Origin: Benincasa hispida
Taxonomy: Eukaryota; Streptophyta; Magnoliopsida; Cucurbitales; Cucurbitaceae
Direction: 5' to 3'
NCBI RefSeq assembly: GCF_009727055.1
Contig: NC_052350.1
Location: 768,795-832,794 of the forward strand
DNA length: 64,000 nucleotides
In this document: positions 40,580 to 53,513 of the stretch, piece after piece
Layout: each line of letters starts with the position of its first letter
Numbering within the stretch: position 1 is the first letter of the stretch
The notes under the pieces: generated by a model
The model's input: only the letters and a program-made list of their open reading frames with translations
What the model was told of the DNA's origin: nothing
Databases searched by the model: none
Translations under genes and position numbers: made by a program

Positions 40580-40947
40580 AAGAGCTTGTTTGAATTGATT
40601 AGAGAAAAAAGTATTTTTTTAAAAAAATTGTTTTTATTTAAACTCTTTTGATAATTTTTTTTTAAAAAAAATTGTATTTTAAATAGTTGTCAAACACTTC
40701 AATTTTTCTAAAATAATTATCTTCAAAATTAAACACTTGAAAAGTTAAACAAAATACACACTAAATTGGTTCTTGTTTTAAAGTTTAAAAACTAAAGATG
40801 CGTTTAGAATACATTTTCAAATGTTTAATTTAAAAAACAAGTTGTTTTAAAAGAAATTAGAGTGTTTGGCAACCACTCAAAATATTTATTTTAATCGATT
40901 TTTATCAAAAGTGTTCGAATTTTTAAGTCAATCCAAACATATCCTAA
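40580..40947. mobile_element. Small MITE with GTTTGRATTGA inverted ends
   Basis: The left end AGCTTGTTTGAATTGATT pairs inversely with the right end AAGTCAATCCAAACATATCC. The 360-bp interior is AT-rich and non-coding. Its ends resemble a common plant palindromic MITE family. Confidence 0.5.
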
Positions 40948-41628
40948 AAGAGATATTATAAAAATGACCACGATAGAAAAAAAAAAAAAAAAAAAAAAAG
41001 TGCAGAAATTAACTGTTTGTTAACAAATTATTTTTTTTAATTTTCTGTTTTTTAACATTAATGTTTGCTTCCTCTTTATTTTTTAATTATGATTTTTTTT
41101 CTTGAAATAGTTTATGATTTTCACCTTTCTTAAAAATCACTTGAACTCCTACCTTAACACATAATAATAATTAAAAAAAAAAAAAATTAAAACCATTTTT
41201 TTTAATTTTTTAAACTTGACTTTTCATAATTAGAATTTAATCTTTAAAACTTGATAAATTCTTTCAAAATAATTCTTACCATCAAACTTAGAAGCTATTT
41301 ATGAAGATTTTATTAAACTATAGGAATTATTTATAAAATTTCAGGGACTGAATTCTAATTTTTTTTTTTTTTTTAAATTATGGATTAAATTGGTAATTTA
41401 ACCTTAAAAACATATTTAAAAAAAAATTAAAATCACATTTCTTGGGTTGCAGACTATTAGCATTAGCGCCACTGTGTAAGCCGGCTCCGTGTCCCCATCA
41501 TTCGCCACTACCATTTTGGCGGCAAAATTTCTCCATTTATGCGAAAGCTTTGGAGCTTCCATTTTGAATTTCTCGTCGTCTTCTTCATTGGAAAAGAAGC
41601 TTTTTCAGGAAGCGATAGAGTAATTCTG

Positions 41629-44387
41629 ATGGAAGGAAGTAAAGGCGAAGCGGTATTCGATTCACTGAATCTGAATCCACAGCTCTTCATTAATGAAGCT
41701 CTCAATATTGTAGACGATTTAGTTGATGACGCTTTCGGTTTCTATCAATCGTATTGCTCTCTCTGTTTCCGTCTCTTCAACTTAGGTTTTCAATTTTGTT
41801 CGGTTGATTTTATTGATTCTTATCCATTCTTTTTCCCTTCAGACAAGCATCAGCGACCTTGAAGACCGAGGGCTCGGATCGATCCCAGGATCTTACCCTG
41901 GTAAGGTTTAATTTGCATTTTATTACTTGACATTTTCTTATCAGCCGTTAATTTCCGGCTTTTTGAGTTTGTACTCTTGAGCACTTCTTTGAATTGTTTC
42001 GGTTTTCTTTGAACAAAATTGTTTAATTGCCTCGTTCCTGTAGGGAATATCGCGAGTCCGAGCGTTGGTTCAATTGGGTCTGGATAAGCGGTTGGCCATG
42101 TGGGAGAAGTACTGTCTCAATCACTGTTTCTCAGTACCTGAAGGTTTCTCTTTACCATCAAATGTAGGTTTTTCTTCTACTCTGTCTGTGATGAGGCTCC
42201 GATGCCCAAGGACTAAAATATTGAAGTTGGTATCAATATCGAAATTTCAAGTTATAGTCTATCAATTGAATATCACTATCGATAGATATTTGTGTAAATC
42301 AATAAATTTATTAAAAAAAAATATTTAAATTAATAATTAAGTTGTTTTGGCTTTCAAATAAGTTATAGCTCTTATTGAGATTCATAGATAACATCTTCTT
42401 ATGTTTTTATGTGTTTATAAAAGATACCGGAGATGTCTATAAGTCCTTAATATCAATGTCAAATCTTCCTATTCATAGATATATCAACATATCAACAAAT
42501 AATCACAACCTTGTCTGTGCTTTGCTATGTAAAGTTGCTCTATTAGTGTTGTTTTTGTAACTGAATTACTCGCCCTTTATGCCCAAATCTTTTCACTAGT
42601 GATTAATAATTGAGCATGTAAAATGGCTGCTTGTTGGTTCTGCGAGTTTCCCCCTTGTGTACTGGCTAGAGAGCTTCCTCAACTTTTGGTTCGAGGGTGA
42701 ACAAATTTTGAGATATTGGAGAAATGTGCATCATCAAGTTTCAAGTTTTTTTACGAGATATGTTCATTGTTTTAGATGCAGTTTCGAGTTTCCATATGTT
42801 TTACCTCATTGATTCCTTTTCTTGTTTGCAAGTCAATGTGGTTCCACTGTCACTAGAAATATCGCCGTGATTGTAAAAGATTCTTTTGCTCTGAAGGAAT
42901 GTAAGCAAATGTCTGCAGCATTTCTTAGAAAATCTCTGTCATGGTGCATCGTGGCTTTTCTTTTTAAATTATTTTTGAAGTCTAACCTATGTGAGGTTCA
43001 GTTCCACTCCTTTCATTTTGCACCAATATAGATACTTGGGGTTGGGAATTTCTGTCTGTCTCACTGGCATCTTAATGGAATCTGCGATATCTTATTGTCA
43101 TGTTGCTAAATTATCAATGGTTCCCATATCTTGTTTTAGAAATTTGAGTTATGGTTAATTTAGTCTATGTATTATCTTACTTACTACTTTTTCTTCTCTC
43201 TAACGCAATAAACATATTTCTGATTCAGACCTAAATATTTTCTTTAAGTTGTCTTAGGATGATTCACCTGGTGTCACTTCAATAAGTCATGACTATGACG
43301 TGGGTCTGGATACAGAGCTAGATTTTTTGAGGAATAAGCTCTCTGAGGTATTGAGTGTGTCGTTTGTTTATTACGTCTTGTGTTTATGTACATCATATTT
43401 TATGAGGAAATATATTCTTCAGGTCAGAAAAGAGAATATTGTATTGAACCAAGAGCTACAAGCTTTGGAAAGGCAAACTGCTACCAGTAACTCCCAAATC
43501 AATCATTTCAACGAAGCATTACAATTATATGAGCAAAATTCTGTGAATGAAATGTTCCAGGGTAATTAAGTTGTACTTAAAATCAATTTTTTCCTTTCTG
43601 CACTCCTGGTTTTACATGCGAATTACTTTACTGGTATACTCATGAAGGCATACTCAAAATCATGTATGAACCTGATTATCGTCGTAGTCAGCCTGGTAGA
43701 TTAAAGTTTCTGTAAACACTGACCTTCTCCTTCAATGGATTGTGCTGGCCTGGATATCTCATGGTGACACAAACTCTAAATTCTAATAGTTTCAAATGAT
43801 ATTTTAGTCAACACCTGCAAAATCATTTCATTTGGGCAAATTTTATATTACCTCTAGGAATAGGGTTAGTGAATTTCTCTTTTTGTTTCCCATTTTCTGT
43901 CGTTCATCCATCAGAGAGGAAATTCAGTCCGTGAATAAGGCAATTTCTCTTGCTATTTTCATTTTGAAGGCCACTTGGACAAAATTTATTCCTTAGCATT
44001 AAATTTCGTTGTACTGAAAACTTTAACAGTAGGTAGGTAAAAGCTGTTCATTATTTTAGGAAGCAGACTTCTAACATGTATCAATTTCTCGCAGAAATGA
44101 TGGGAACTGCATCGGAGCTGCGAGCGAAAATAGGAAAGCTGAAGAAAAGGAGGATGGAGGAATCCAAGCTGACTAAAGTAGAGAAGGTTCATACAAACGG
44201 GGACATCTCTCACTATCATAATGGTATGATTATGAAGCTACTTCATTATCAATCAAGCTGGTTTTAGCTTTCTTGAAGCTGAATATCATCTCACATGCTG
44301 GTTGACGCTTGTTTCTGTTCTGCAGGTTTATCTAATGCTAAGCTGGATGACATTAAAATTTTTTTAGATGATTTGAAGACCCTTTGA
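41629..44387 (+). CDS. MIS12: MIS12 kinetochore protein homologue
   Basis: Component of the Mis12 complex, which links centromeric chromatin to the microtubule-binding outer kinetochore. Seven coding exons: 41629-41750, 41843-41900, 42044-42163, 43258-43347, 43423-43561, 44095-44223 and 44326-44387; all introns are GT-AG. The product is 239 residues, close to the Arabidopsis protein. It starts MEGSKGEAVFDSLNLNPQLF, strongly conserved in plant MIS12. It continues with ISRVRALVQLGLDKRLAMWEKY (61-82), a Glu/Leu/Gln-rich coiled coil (about 110-205; LNQELQALERQTATS, EALQLYEQNSVNEMFQEMM) and a short tail DDIKIFLDDLKTL. The start at 41629 is chosen by this homology; an upstream in-frame ATG at 41539 would add 30 unrelated residues. 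Intron 3 is the longest, at about 1.1 kb. Confidence 0.95.
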
Positions 44388-47300
44388 AGTATTTCATTAT
44401 GACATCAACCTTACTGTATATGGTGCTTGCTGTGAAACTTGTCACTACGAGTTCTTCAATGTTTAAACTTGATTTAGCTGTTGGGAGATATTCTAAACCA
44501 AATTTGTATAATATTTCGTTTGGATTGATGACTATCCTTAGCTCTCTCCTTAAGAGTTTGCAGATGGGCCATGAGTAGGTGTTGGCTCAATCCTATAAAT
44601 TATTATGGTTCGTTTCAGAAGCTTCTCTTTTGTTTTATTACTACTCTTGATGTGGAAATCCTATCAAATCTCAAATGGAAATTTAGACTTAGAATTGTGT
44701 GGTAGTGACTTGGGACCGGAAATTTAAAGTGCAACCCGTTTTAGATCGTCATTGCACCTTTTGAAACGTTTCTGAAATGTGAAGAATAATATTGCAATTT
44801 TTTAAATAAATGGAAAACCCTCTCATAAGTGTTTTTTAAGTTTTGGGGTTTTAGAATGTTTGTTTTGCGATGTTGGCACTAAATGCAATTGATTTTTTTA
44901 GGCAGACATAAACAAACAACAAAGTCACCACAACCAAACGTAACAAAAGCCCTACATGAGGAGCGGCGGAACACAATCTGAAGAGAAAAAAACATCTTCT
45001 CCTAGACAAAGCATCCTTGAAAGGAGGCCAATGCAAATGTAGCTGATTTTGATGGTATGATTTTTCTTCTAATGGTAAGGAGGTTTCAACTTTTAAGGAC
45101 ACTACTTTTACTTGTTGTGATATTGCTTGTTTTACAGTAAATTCAGTAAAAGTTTGTTAGTACTGTGGTAGTACCTACCACTTCCACTCATAATTTGAAA
45201 TATCTATTAACAGTTATATTAACTTATTATTCATTTACTTCTAGACTCCATATAATTTTTAAATTCAAATTTTGTAGCAAACAATGAATCTAATATTCTG
45301 ATAATATAGGAAATTTTTTATACTAGTACTAGAAAATTTTCCCAAAACTGTATATAGATCATGGCATAGCACTTTTAAGATAAATTAGTTCAGTTAACTA
45401 TTTTCAAGAATCTCTGTTTTTCAGACAAAAATCCAATGAAATTCAATACGACTTGAATTTTTTATTTTTATTATTATTGTTTTACCTTACTATATTATTA
45501 ATTTTATGAATAATATAATTAATTTAAAGTAAATGAAGTCTCTTTCCAAAACAACTCATGATGTGGGGTATTTCAAGGGAGTTTAGATTATTGCTATTAT
45601 TATGTGATCATTTCGGCCTATATGAAAAAAATCAGATTATTTCCTTTCAACTATTGTAAAGCTTTCTCCGAGAAAGGTTCTACATTATTTCGATACCAAA
45701 GCGCATTCGTGACTGGGGCTTGATGGCTAGAAAAATCGACAACAAGACAAACAACCTCTTGAGCGTCGGATCTAAGAACCATGTTGAACAACAAAATTCA
45801 AAGAATTCAACCTCAAAAGACTCTGAAATCAGTTTAGTCTCAACTCCTAAGATAGGCTAGATAACATATTACTTTTAGATGATCTAATAAATCAAGGATC
45901 GGATAAAGTTTTGAAACTTTCATCAACCTTTAATCTTCAAAGCACCCTACAAGTAAGATTAATCAACCCTTGAATGCTCCAAATATTTATGCATTCTATC
46001 AAAAGATCAACACACAGGAAACAAAGCCTAAATGCTTTCAAGGTTTAAAACCTAAGATTTTACATTTTCAAATCTTCTTTTGTGAAAAATACAGGACTAC
46101 TTATACTAAATGAAAGGACATTACAAAAAGACACAACCTTTCATTGATATTGTCTAAATTCATCAAACATCTCTTCAACTACTTTCATAAATGTAAATAC
46201 ATGAAATTAAACTGGTACGTAATTTATAAAAAAATGTGGATAAATTTAGAATTTCATATTTATTGTGTCTTTTAGATGGCCTTGAAACTTGAAAGATTGT
46301 AACTCCACCGTAGGTTTGAATCTTAGAAGTAAATATTTAATACTATAACTCTTGTCATTGTCACTTATTTTCATTGCCACTTATTTTCATTGCCACTTAT
46401 TTCCTTATCAATCCTTCTCTCCCGATAAATGTGGAAGCATCCACATCTTTCACCTCATTCGATTAACAGAGGACTCTATATATGGTGCCAGCTACAACAT
46501 TAAACAAGTCTAAGTGATATGACAAAATATAAGTATTATGAAAGTTGAAGCACACATGAGTCTTCAATGATTTGATTTGGCTATATAAATCTGAAATAGA
46601 CTTGGTTGACACTGTGACAAGCAGCTAATAAGTTTGAGTATGCATGTATATTGATACGAAAACTCTAGTGAATTGAAATTAGAAACCCTTTTAGTTTATA
46701 TGAGAACCCCTAATTCCCAATCACTAAAAATTCCAAATCAACTTGTTAGGGTTAGACCCGGATTCCCTTAAGATCAAATATCTTGAGACAAAGAACAAGT
46801 TCATTGGCCCAAGATTCAAAGACTCTCCAAGATAGAATAATCAATCCTATTTGAATGTTCTTGGCATGCAACTCAACACATGAATTGCAAAATTCAAGAG
46901 CTCTCTTAGCTAAACTTGAAAGAAACACAAAGGCCAAAATTAATTCATCCTAAAACTTAATGGATCAAAACAACAAGGCAAGACTTTAATAGCTTCATAA
47001 TAAAAACTCTAATGACACATCATAGTTGATAGTAAAAAGACAAAAATAATCTTACTTGATGTAACATAAAAAGGATAAAATTAAAAAATAATAAAATTAT
47101 TATATCAAAATTATTAAATAAAATATAATTAATAATTTGATATCTTGACCAGTTCTATGATCACATGCCATGATAATGTCACCGGTGAAAAAGGCATGGT
47201 GTTGAACATTCAAAACATTGCATACCCCCAATCTTGCACTCATAAGCAATCTTATCAATGAACTTGTTTTTTTAGTTATTAAATAAAACATTAAGTTTTA

Positions 47301-47400
47301 TTATATTGAAGTAAGGCATCAATCCATAATCAAAATTGGTGTAATTATAATGAAGTTTTATTGATAGATTAATCGTAATAGATCATAATTACAAACGTAA
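44388..47400. other. Intergenic region downstream of MIS12
   Basis: It contains the presumed MIS12 3' UTR, then AT-rich sequence without a recognisable gene. An 18-bp repeat (CACTTATTTTCATTGC) occurs about three times at 46360-46403. The block at 45502-45577 recurs at 50131-50200. Confidence 0.5.
45502..45577 (+). repeat. Local repeat copy 1
   Basis: The segment ATGAATAATATAATTAATTT...AAAACAACTCATG aligns with 50131-50200 at high identity with small indels, in the same orientation. Confidence 0.7.
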
Positions 47401-48820
47401 TTAGATTGTTTTTAGATTATTTAGAATTACGAAATTATCACATTTACTATTATATTCTAACTCTTTCCTCTCATTTTGGACTCATTCTTGTCACTCCATC
47501 TGGTTCTTCAATTCACATTGCTCTCTTTCATTTCAATTCGTTTTCTCTATTTTGCTCTCTTTTTTTATCTCGCTCATTGGTGTTGCTTTCTCTTCTTGTT
47601 CTCATGCATTGGTCTCGTTGTCATCTTTGATTCCCACGAAAAAGTCAAAGAAATCACTCACCAACAACAGGGAAGCGATTGCCACTGGGCAGTGATGGAA
47701 CTACAATGCCGGCAACGGACGGTAACCAGCTGGGCCGTGAGACTCGAGTGAGCACTGGAAGGAGGTGATAAACTGTGAACTACAATTTCGCTCGGGCCTC
47801 TTATTTTGGACTATCTGTGTCATATTTCCGGTGAAATGGGTGGTGATAAACAGTGGGAAAGAATGGGAGTGGTTAGAAATGAGCACCGGAAGGAGGCGGT
47901 GCACGGAATGGGAAGGGGATGAAGGCGGCGCGGAAAGGAGTCGCTGGTGGTGGAGAGGAAAACTGTCCAAACTGACTCAAAATTCAAAAACTTCTATGTA
48001 ATTTACCTCTTTTTTTAAAACGTTTTTTTTTTTTTTTTAAAAAAAATCTTTTGAAGATGGGAAATACTCATTTTACCCTCCGTTGTAAATGACTACAGTT
48101 ATATACTCTCTTTTTTTTTCAAGACATGCTTCTCACCTACTCCCTTACTTTTTGGGTTTCTTATATTACCAAACATCTCATACCAAAAATGATTGTAGCT
48201 TAAACTTTGTGAAGCCATTTAAAAGTATGGTTGGAAAGAACACGAAAAACGTATAAAATCAAGTAGTTATTTAACTAAAACGGAGTTGTATCAATAAAGA
48301 TATGGCCAAAACAAAATTATCGTTTATGCAAAAAAAAAGTGAGGAAGCCTTTAGAAAAATTATGTCCTTCCTCGTTTGAGAAAGTTTTCCAATGTGAATC
48401 ACAATTTATTTTTATTGGATCGAATACCTGTTTGGCTTTATGGACTCTAATAAAATATAATATAATATGAGATTCCATCCAAAAACCAATAGACAATGAG
48501 AGGAGTGGCTCATCAACCTTCCAAAGCATGTTAAGTCCATTAATTTTTTAATGTGAGATTCTCAACATGTTTCTTTTGATGCATTCTCCAATCTTTTCTC
48601 TTTCACCTCTTAGACACTATCATTGTCCAAGACTCAGAAGAGGAAGATTTTCAAAATTTTCTGTCTATTCTACCTCAAAATTTTTCTTCATCAAGCTCGT
48701 TCTTTCTTCTTATCCAATAGCCTCTAAGAAGTCATTTGGTTTAAGGTTTTATAGATGTCTGAGAATAAATGATGCCTGAAAAGAAGATGTCTGAGAATAT
48801 GATGTCTGGAAATCAAAGAT
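47400..48820. other. Intergenic region with a locally GC-richer patch
   Basis: Positions 47630-47960 are markedly richer in G and C than the surroundings. They contain two related phrases: 'gagcactggaaggaggtg' near 47752 and 'gagcaccggaaggaggcgg' near 47880. Overlapping open frames up to 91 codons exist on both strands, but none resembles a protein that I know. This may be an old transposon or gene fragment. Confidence 0.35.
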
Positions 48821-49720
48821 GATTGTGTTTGATTGTGCATGGGAATGCTATCAAAATTTTATGAACAAAAATTGTGTTTGCGTTTAATTTATGAAATTAA
48901 GCATGACAATCTTATTATATTTGTAATAAATGAATAATTTAAATAATAAACAATGTTTAATATATGAATAAAAAGTTAATTATGAATCAATAATAATTTT
49001 AATTATAAGTATTTGAAGATTGAGTAATTTATAATTAAAATTAACCAACTAATGTATTTAATGCCATATTAATTATAATCTAATACTTAATCATTTTTAT
49101 TATCAATTAAGTTCGACATTAGTAATTTTAATTTTAATTAAATAATATAATAAAATATATTTTAATGGACAATATATTATATAAAAAGTGAAGAAAATGA
49201 GATAAAAATATGATAAATTAACAAAGAATACTAAAAAGTATTTTGTAAATGATATGTTAATAATGAATGGAGTAAAATAAATAATTAACTTCATATAAAT
49301 AATTAGTGATGATTATATATTCATAATGAACAATCAAATTAAAATTAATATCAATAAATAATTACTTGATTGTTTAAAAAAACAATAAAGTAATAAATTA
49401 TTATTATTGAAAAAATGAAGTTTAATACAAACTAAATTTAACTAACCGTAGTTTACTAATTAAATATATTTAAGATATGTTGGCTAGTAAATTAATAATA
49501 AAAAAAAACAATACCATTCATTTAATAAAATTTTATTATAAAAATAAGTTAAGTAAATATTTTAATAGATCATTATTGATTTATTAAAATAAATATTTAT
49601 ATTATTTTTGTTAAATTAATATTAATTAATTAACTATATTCAAAGTGAAATTATATGTAAAAATGAAAAATAGATAGAGAGTGGAAAATAGAAAACTCAC
49701 CGTTTTGGAAGGAAATGAGA
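48820..49720. other. Extremely AT-rich block
   Basis: About 900 bp consist almost entirely of A/T words such as 'ttaattaa' and 'aataaat', with no gene. It could be a matrix-attachment type region or simple decay; the sequence alone does not decide. Confidence 0.5.
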
Positions 49721-50130
49721 ATATCTGGGGATAGCTTATTCCTAAGTAAAGAGTTGAAAATTGTGAAACAAATATGGAAATTGAATACATGTGTCAATTT
49801 CCATGCAGAAAATTCTCCAACCAAACTGCTTCTTTTTCTTTCCTTTCAACTAAAATTGTTTTTCTATTTTCTGTAAGATGGGAAAAAAATTGTATTAGAG
49901 AATACTATAATCTCTTTATTTATACCATAAATTTATCTCCATAAATACTGATAGAGCAACGCAGCTTGCCTATAAATAAATGGGGGTATGAAAAAGGAAA
50001 TTTCCCCCGGTTTCAAAGTCGATGGTTTTGCAGATCGCCAATAAAAATAATTACAATGACAATTAAAACAAACGGCTAAGAGCTAACCGACTTTGTTTTC
50101 TAAAATATCTTTTATAACAGAAATTATCGA

Positions 50131-50200
50131 TATTATGAATAATATAATTTAAAGTAAATGAAGCCTTTTTCCAAAAACAACTCAACGTGGGAATAATGAC
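50131..50200 (+). repeat. Local repeat copy 2
   Basis: It aligns with 45502-45577. It lies about 180 bp upstream of the start codon of the small ORF at 50384. Confidence 0.7.
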
Positions 50201-50327
50201 TATTAAGTTTGAGCCTACAAAAGATGCTTATTTCACACGCTGCTTAGGCTTCTCCAATAAGCTTTATAATGGGATTTCAATTCATTCTCATTTTCTTTGA
50301 GAATACAAAGACACCCCACTTTCCCCT

Positions 50328-50333
50328 TATAAT
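50328..50333 (+). promoter_or_regulatory. TATA-like box before the 50384 ORF
   Basis: A TATAAT word lies about 50 bp upstream of ATG 50384. The spacing is short for a TATA box plus 5' UTR, so this is tentative. Confidence 0.2.
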
Positions 50334-50383
50334 ACAGCTTGAAGATTTCCATTTTTGCAGAGTCCAAATCTTCACCACCAACC

Positions 50384-50836
50384 ATGGCCAAAACAAGAAG
50401 CGAACACAGAAAGACGAAGACGGACCGAGCTCGAACGATAACGAAGCGGTTTACAGTAAAGAACCAGTCAATAAGGCAAAAACTTGGCCTCACAGAGAAG
50501 CTTGAAAAGGACTCAAAGCAAGGAATGAAGGTCTTTTGTATAAGAAGAACTCTGCCTCAAATCAAGTTTGGGATATCATTCACAATTCCAGACAGAGTGG
50601 CCTCAGAGATTAATGACAAGAAAAGGATAAGTGGATTACACCCACTGAGAATCACTAGAGTTCCATGTGGTGGGCCAATGGAGTTTCATGAAATTGTAAA
50701 AGAGGCTGAGACAAGTTCAGGTCCATTGAAGAATAAGCAGCAAGGCAAGCCACCAAATCCTAAAGCAGCATATCATAGGAGCTGCTTGAATGAGTGGCAT
50801 CCCCAAGTATTTCATTTCATCTCTAATCATTATTAA
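50384..50836 (+). CDS. Hypothetical intronless ORF, 150 residues
   Basis: I do not recognise this protein. It starts MAKTRSEHRKTKTDRARTIT in a good context (CCACCAACCATGG) and is strongly basic over residues 1-50, which could act as a nuclear-localisation signal. A more ordered-looking middle follows (KVFCIRRTLPQIKFGISFTI and LHPLRITRVPCGGPMEFHE), then a Lys/Pro/Ser-rich part and HRSCLNEWHP. The composition is protein-like and unlike the A/T-driven shadow frames nearby. The end is uncertain: the final VFHFISNHY may be read-through into a GT-starting intron after ...WHPQ. There is no transmembrane segment or signal peptide. It could be a lineage-specific gene, a fragment of a larger gene or a chance frame. 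Confidence 0.4.
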   Translation: MAKTRSEHRKTKTDRARTITKRFTVKNQSIRQKLGLTEKLEKDSKQGMKVFCIRRTLPQIKFGISFTIPDRVASEINDKKRISGLHPLRITRVPCGGPMEFHEIVKEAETSSGPLKNKQQGKPPNPKAAYHRSCLNEWHPQVFHFISNHY

Positions 50837-51599
50837 TACTGAGAAGTTTGGAAGGTGTATAGTTTCCGAGGATTTAGTAAGAATAACTCGAGACTAAAAA
50901 ATACGAGGATCAAATACTCTTGTTTCGCAAAATTTGAAAACTAAAATGTATTTAAGAAAAATCTCTCGTACCACAATCGTAAAGGTACTATTATTGTCAT
51001 GTCAATATCTTTTAAGAATGATGTAAGGTTAGATAACATTGATAACTATATATGAAAAAAATTCTAGCAAGAACATAGAATATTACTATGGAAGCTAAAA
51101 GATTTTCCTTTATTAATATTACAATTTATATATCAAACTACCTTTTAAATTCTTTAGTGTTTTTTTTTTTTCTTTTTCTAATTCTTGGAGACAAACGTTT
51201 GCAGAGGTTCTATGGTCTGTTTCTGGCTTTTTTTTTTTTTAATCTTCCCTCAGGTTGTATAGTTTCAAGCTAAAATTAGAATTTCTAGGCTATTTCAGGA
51301 GATATAGACATTTATAAAGGTTTAGTAAAATTTTGACCTCCAAACTTCCATGAAAATAACAATTTAATCCCTAAATTCTAGTTTGTAGCAATTTAGTCAT
51401 TAGGTACCTTACAATTTTTTATGATTCAATCATTAAAGAGAAAATTACTAATATGATTTAATAAAATTTATTATCCGTGTTGATTGATAAACCGATAAAT
51501 TTAAAATTTATAGTGCATAAACTAAATCGTTACTTTTAAAGTTTAGGAAATAAATTGCTACAAAATTAAAAATACAAGGCTTAAATAGTTGACAACTGA

Positions 51600-51756
51600 G
51601 ACCCATTTAGTAACCATTTGAATTTTTGTTTTTTATTTTAAAAATTAGACGTCTATAAACTTAATTTAAAAAAAAAACAAATAAAGAGAAAATTAAAGAT
51701 GGAAGTAACATCCATAGACTTAATTTTCAAAAACAAAATGGTAACCAAACAAAGCT
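51600..51756. mobile_element. Small MITE with GTAACCATTT inverted ends
   Basis: The left end ACCCATTTAGTAACCATTTG pairs inversely with the right end CAAAATGGTAACCAAACAAAG. The interior of about 155 bp is A/T-rich. The 'TTTGGTAACCATTT' type of palindromic element is common in plants. Confidence 0.55.
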
Positions 51757-52517
51757 TAAGATTTAGAAATCAAATTGTTGTTTTCATAAAAGCTGAAGAA
51801 CCAAGAGTGTTTTCCAACCAAACTTTGAAAATTACGTAGAAATGTTGTGGGATTGCATGCAGAATCGCATTGAAACCTTGATATCAATAATCATCTAATC
51901 GAAAGATCACATTCAGGATTAAGTAATTATAATGTAATCCAAAGTGAATCATTTTGTCAATATAATCAATAAATAACATAAGATCTAAGACTATATTGCA
52001 ATAGCTTTATTGAATAATTATTTCCCTAGATCTTATTGATCAATTGGCTACAATAAAACTATAGATTTAACCTCATTCTCAAAACACACATGACAAACCG
52101 CATGAGCTGCAAAATAGATTGTAAGATATCCAACGAACAAAAAGTGAATGTAAATGCAAGATGTATAGCAACTCTATACGATGGAAATGTACCTATGAAA
52201 TTCAAAATAACAACAAATTGGGCAATGAAATGAGTTTTACAGAGAGCTGCAAGATAGTGACTAAAAGATCCAAACTGAAACTAAAGTTAAAAATACATAT
52301 TTCCATAAGAAACCCACTGAACTAACTCTTACAAGATCACAAGTGAATTCAGCCTTTAAAAACCCAAATTGTTTATTAATTTGCCTAATCATGACTCCTG
52401 AACCCGAAACTATATAAAACGAACCATTGATGAAAAAAGACTGAAGAATAAAAAGCCGTGTATATTAAATACCAAAAATTAGTCCGCCTGAAATCATGTC
52501 AATAGATGTTAAAACTT

Positions 52518-52736
52518 TCATGGAGAGTACAGTTGGTTGAACTGACGTTTTGGCATACAATTGCACCACAAATGGCCAAAGTTTCTAGTGTGGTTCTTTA
52601 GATGAGAGCTTAAAAGTTGAAACGAGAGGGCCTTCGACTTCTCGAAACACGGCATGCATATGGTGTTTGGAAGAATATTCTGAGACTTAGTCGAGGAAAA
52701 ACCAGAAACCTGCAGCAACCAGAAAAGCATAGCCAC
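52518..52736 (-). other. Unexplained 72-codon minus-strand frame with a C2H2-like spacing
   Basis: The translation contains CMPCFEKSKALSFQLLSSHLKNH, in which C-x2-C and H-x3-H lie at the spacing of a C2H2 zinc finger (C-x2-C...L-x2-H-x3-H); plant single-finger proteins have this layout. Downstream are CNCMP-like residues. It could be one exon of a small zinc-finger gene or a chance frame. No flanking exons were found with confidence. Confidence 0.25.
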
Positions 52737-53513
52737 TTCAGCGAGAAACCAAAAGTAACTTCATAGTTTAAATTTTGAAGAGAAAACCAGTAAAATAAAG
52801 CAAAAAATAACAGTTTAGTTCAGTTGCAATAACAAACTTTGAGGTGTTTTGACCTATCAGACTTCAGTGTCAGTTAAATAACTCAACTCCACCGAATCTA
52901 ACAATATTTAGTATTTGAAATTTACACATTTATTGAAGATACTCCATCTTCCCTCCTCTCTCTCTCCCTCTAACATTTCCTAACTACTCTATAGCCCAGC
53001 TCAATGCCTCTTCTTGGTACACACTTTCCAAATATTTTGCAGAGTTCTCAATACAAGATTTAAGTCTGAATTGGCGGCATTTATTTTTCCAGCACTTTAG
53101 GAACTTCTTGTTTCATGGACTCTGGTAGAATGTTTCATTGTATTGCTTAGTTTCTGGTACAATAGGATTTTTGGTGCTCTTTCCTCATTTGCTGTGATAC
53201 TTTTGGACACTTCGTTTTTTTGGTTCGTTCGTTTATTACCTGTACTAGATTGATTATTAGTTGTTTGGATATAATGATGGTGTTAAATGAATGTCAACCT
53301 AGTTGAAATATCAGGATGCACCTCTGGATCCGTATGCTTTGTTGCTCAATGTATCTTTATTACATTTTGAGTATTAGTCTCATTTTATTATCTTAATAAG
53401 GAGGTTGCTTCCTTAATATATATATACATAAATAAATCCTCCCTTAAAAGTAATTTGATGTTCTTTTCAACATTAGAGAAATAGATCACTTCCGCTAAAG
53501 GGTACAAGACTTC

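Larger units (their letters stand above)
50840..53510. other. Intergenic region, AT-rich
   Basis: No gene is recognisable. It contains a small MITE at 51600-51756. Minus-strand positions 52518-52736 give a 72-codon frame with Cys/His pairs (CMPCFEKSKALSFQLLSSHL), but no family was identified. Confidence 0.45.

Noticed and set aside
47476..47751. 91-codon hydrophobic plus-strand frame as a membrane protein
   Set aside because: The hydrophobicity comes from T-rich sequence; the frame continues into unrelated GC-rich DNA, and no family is recognised.
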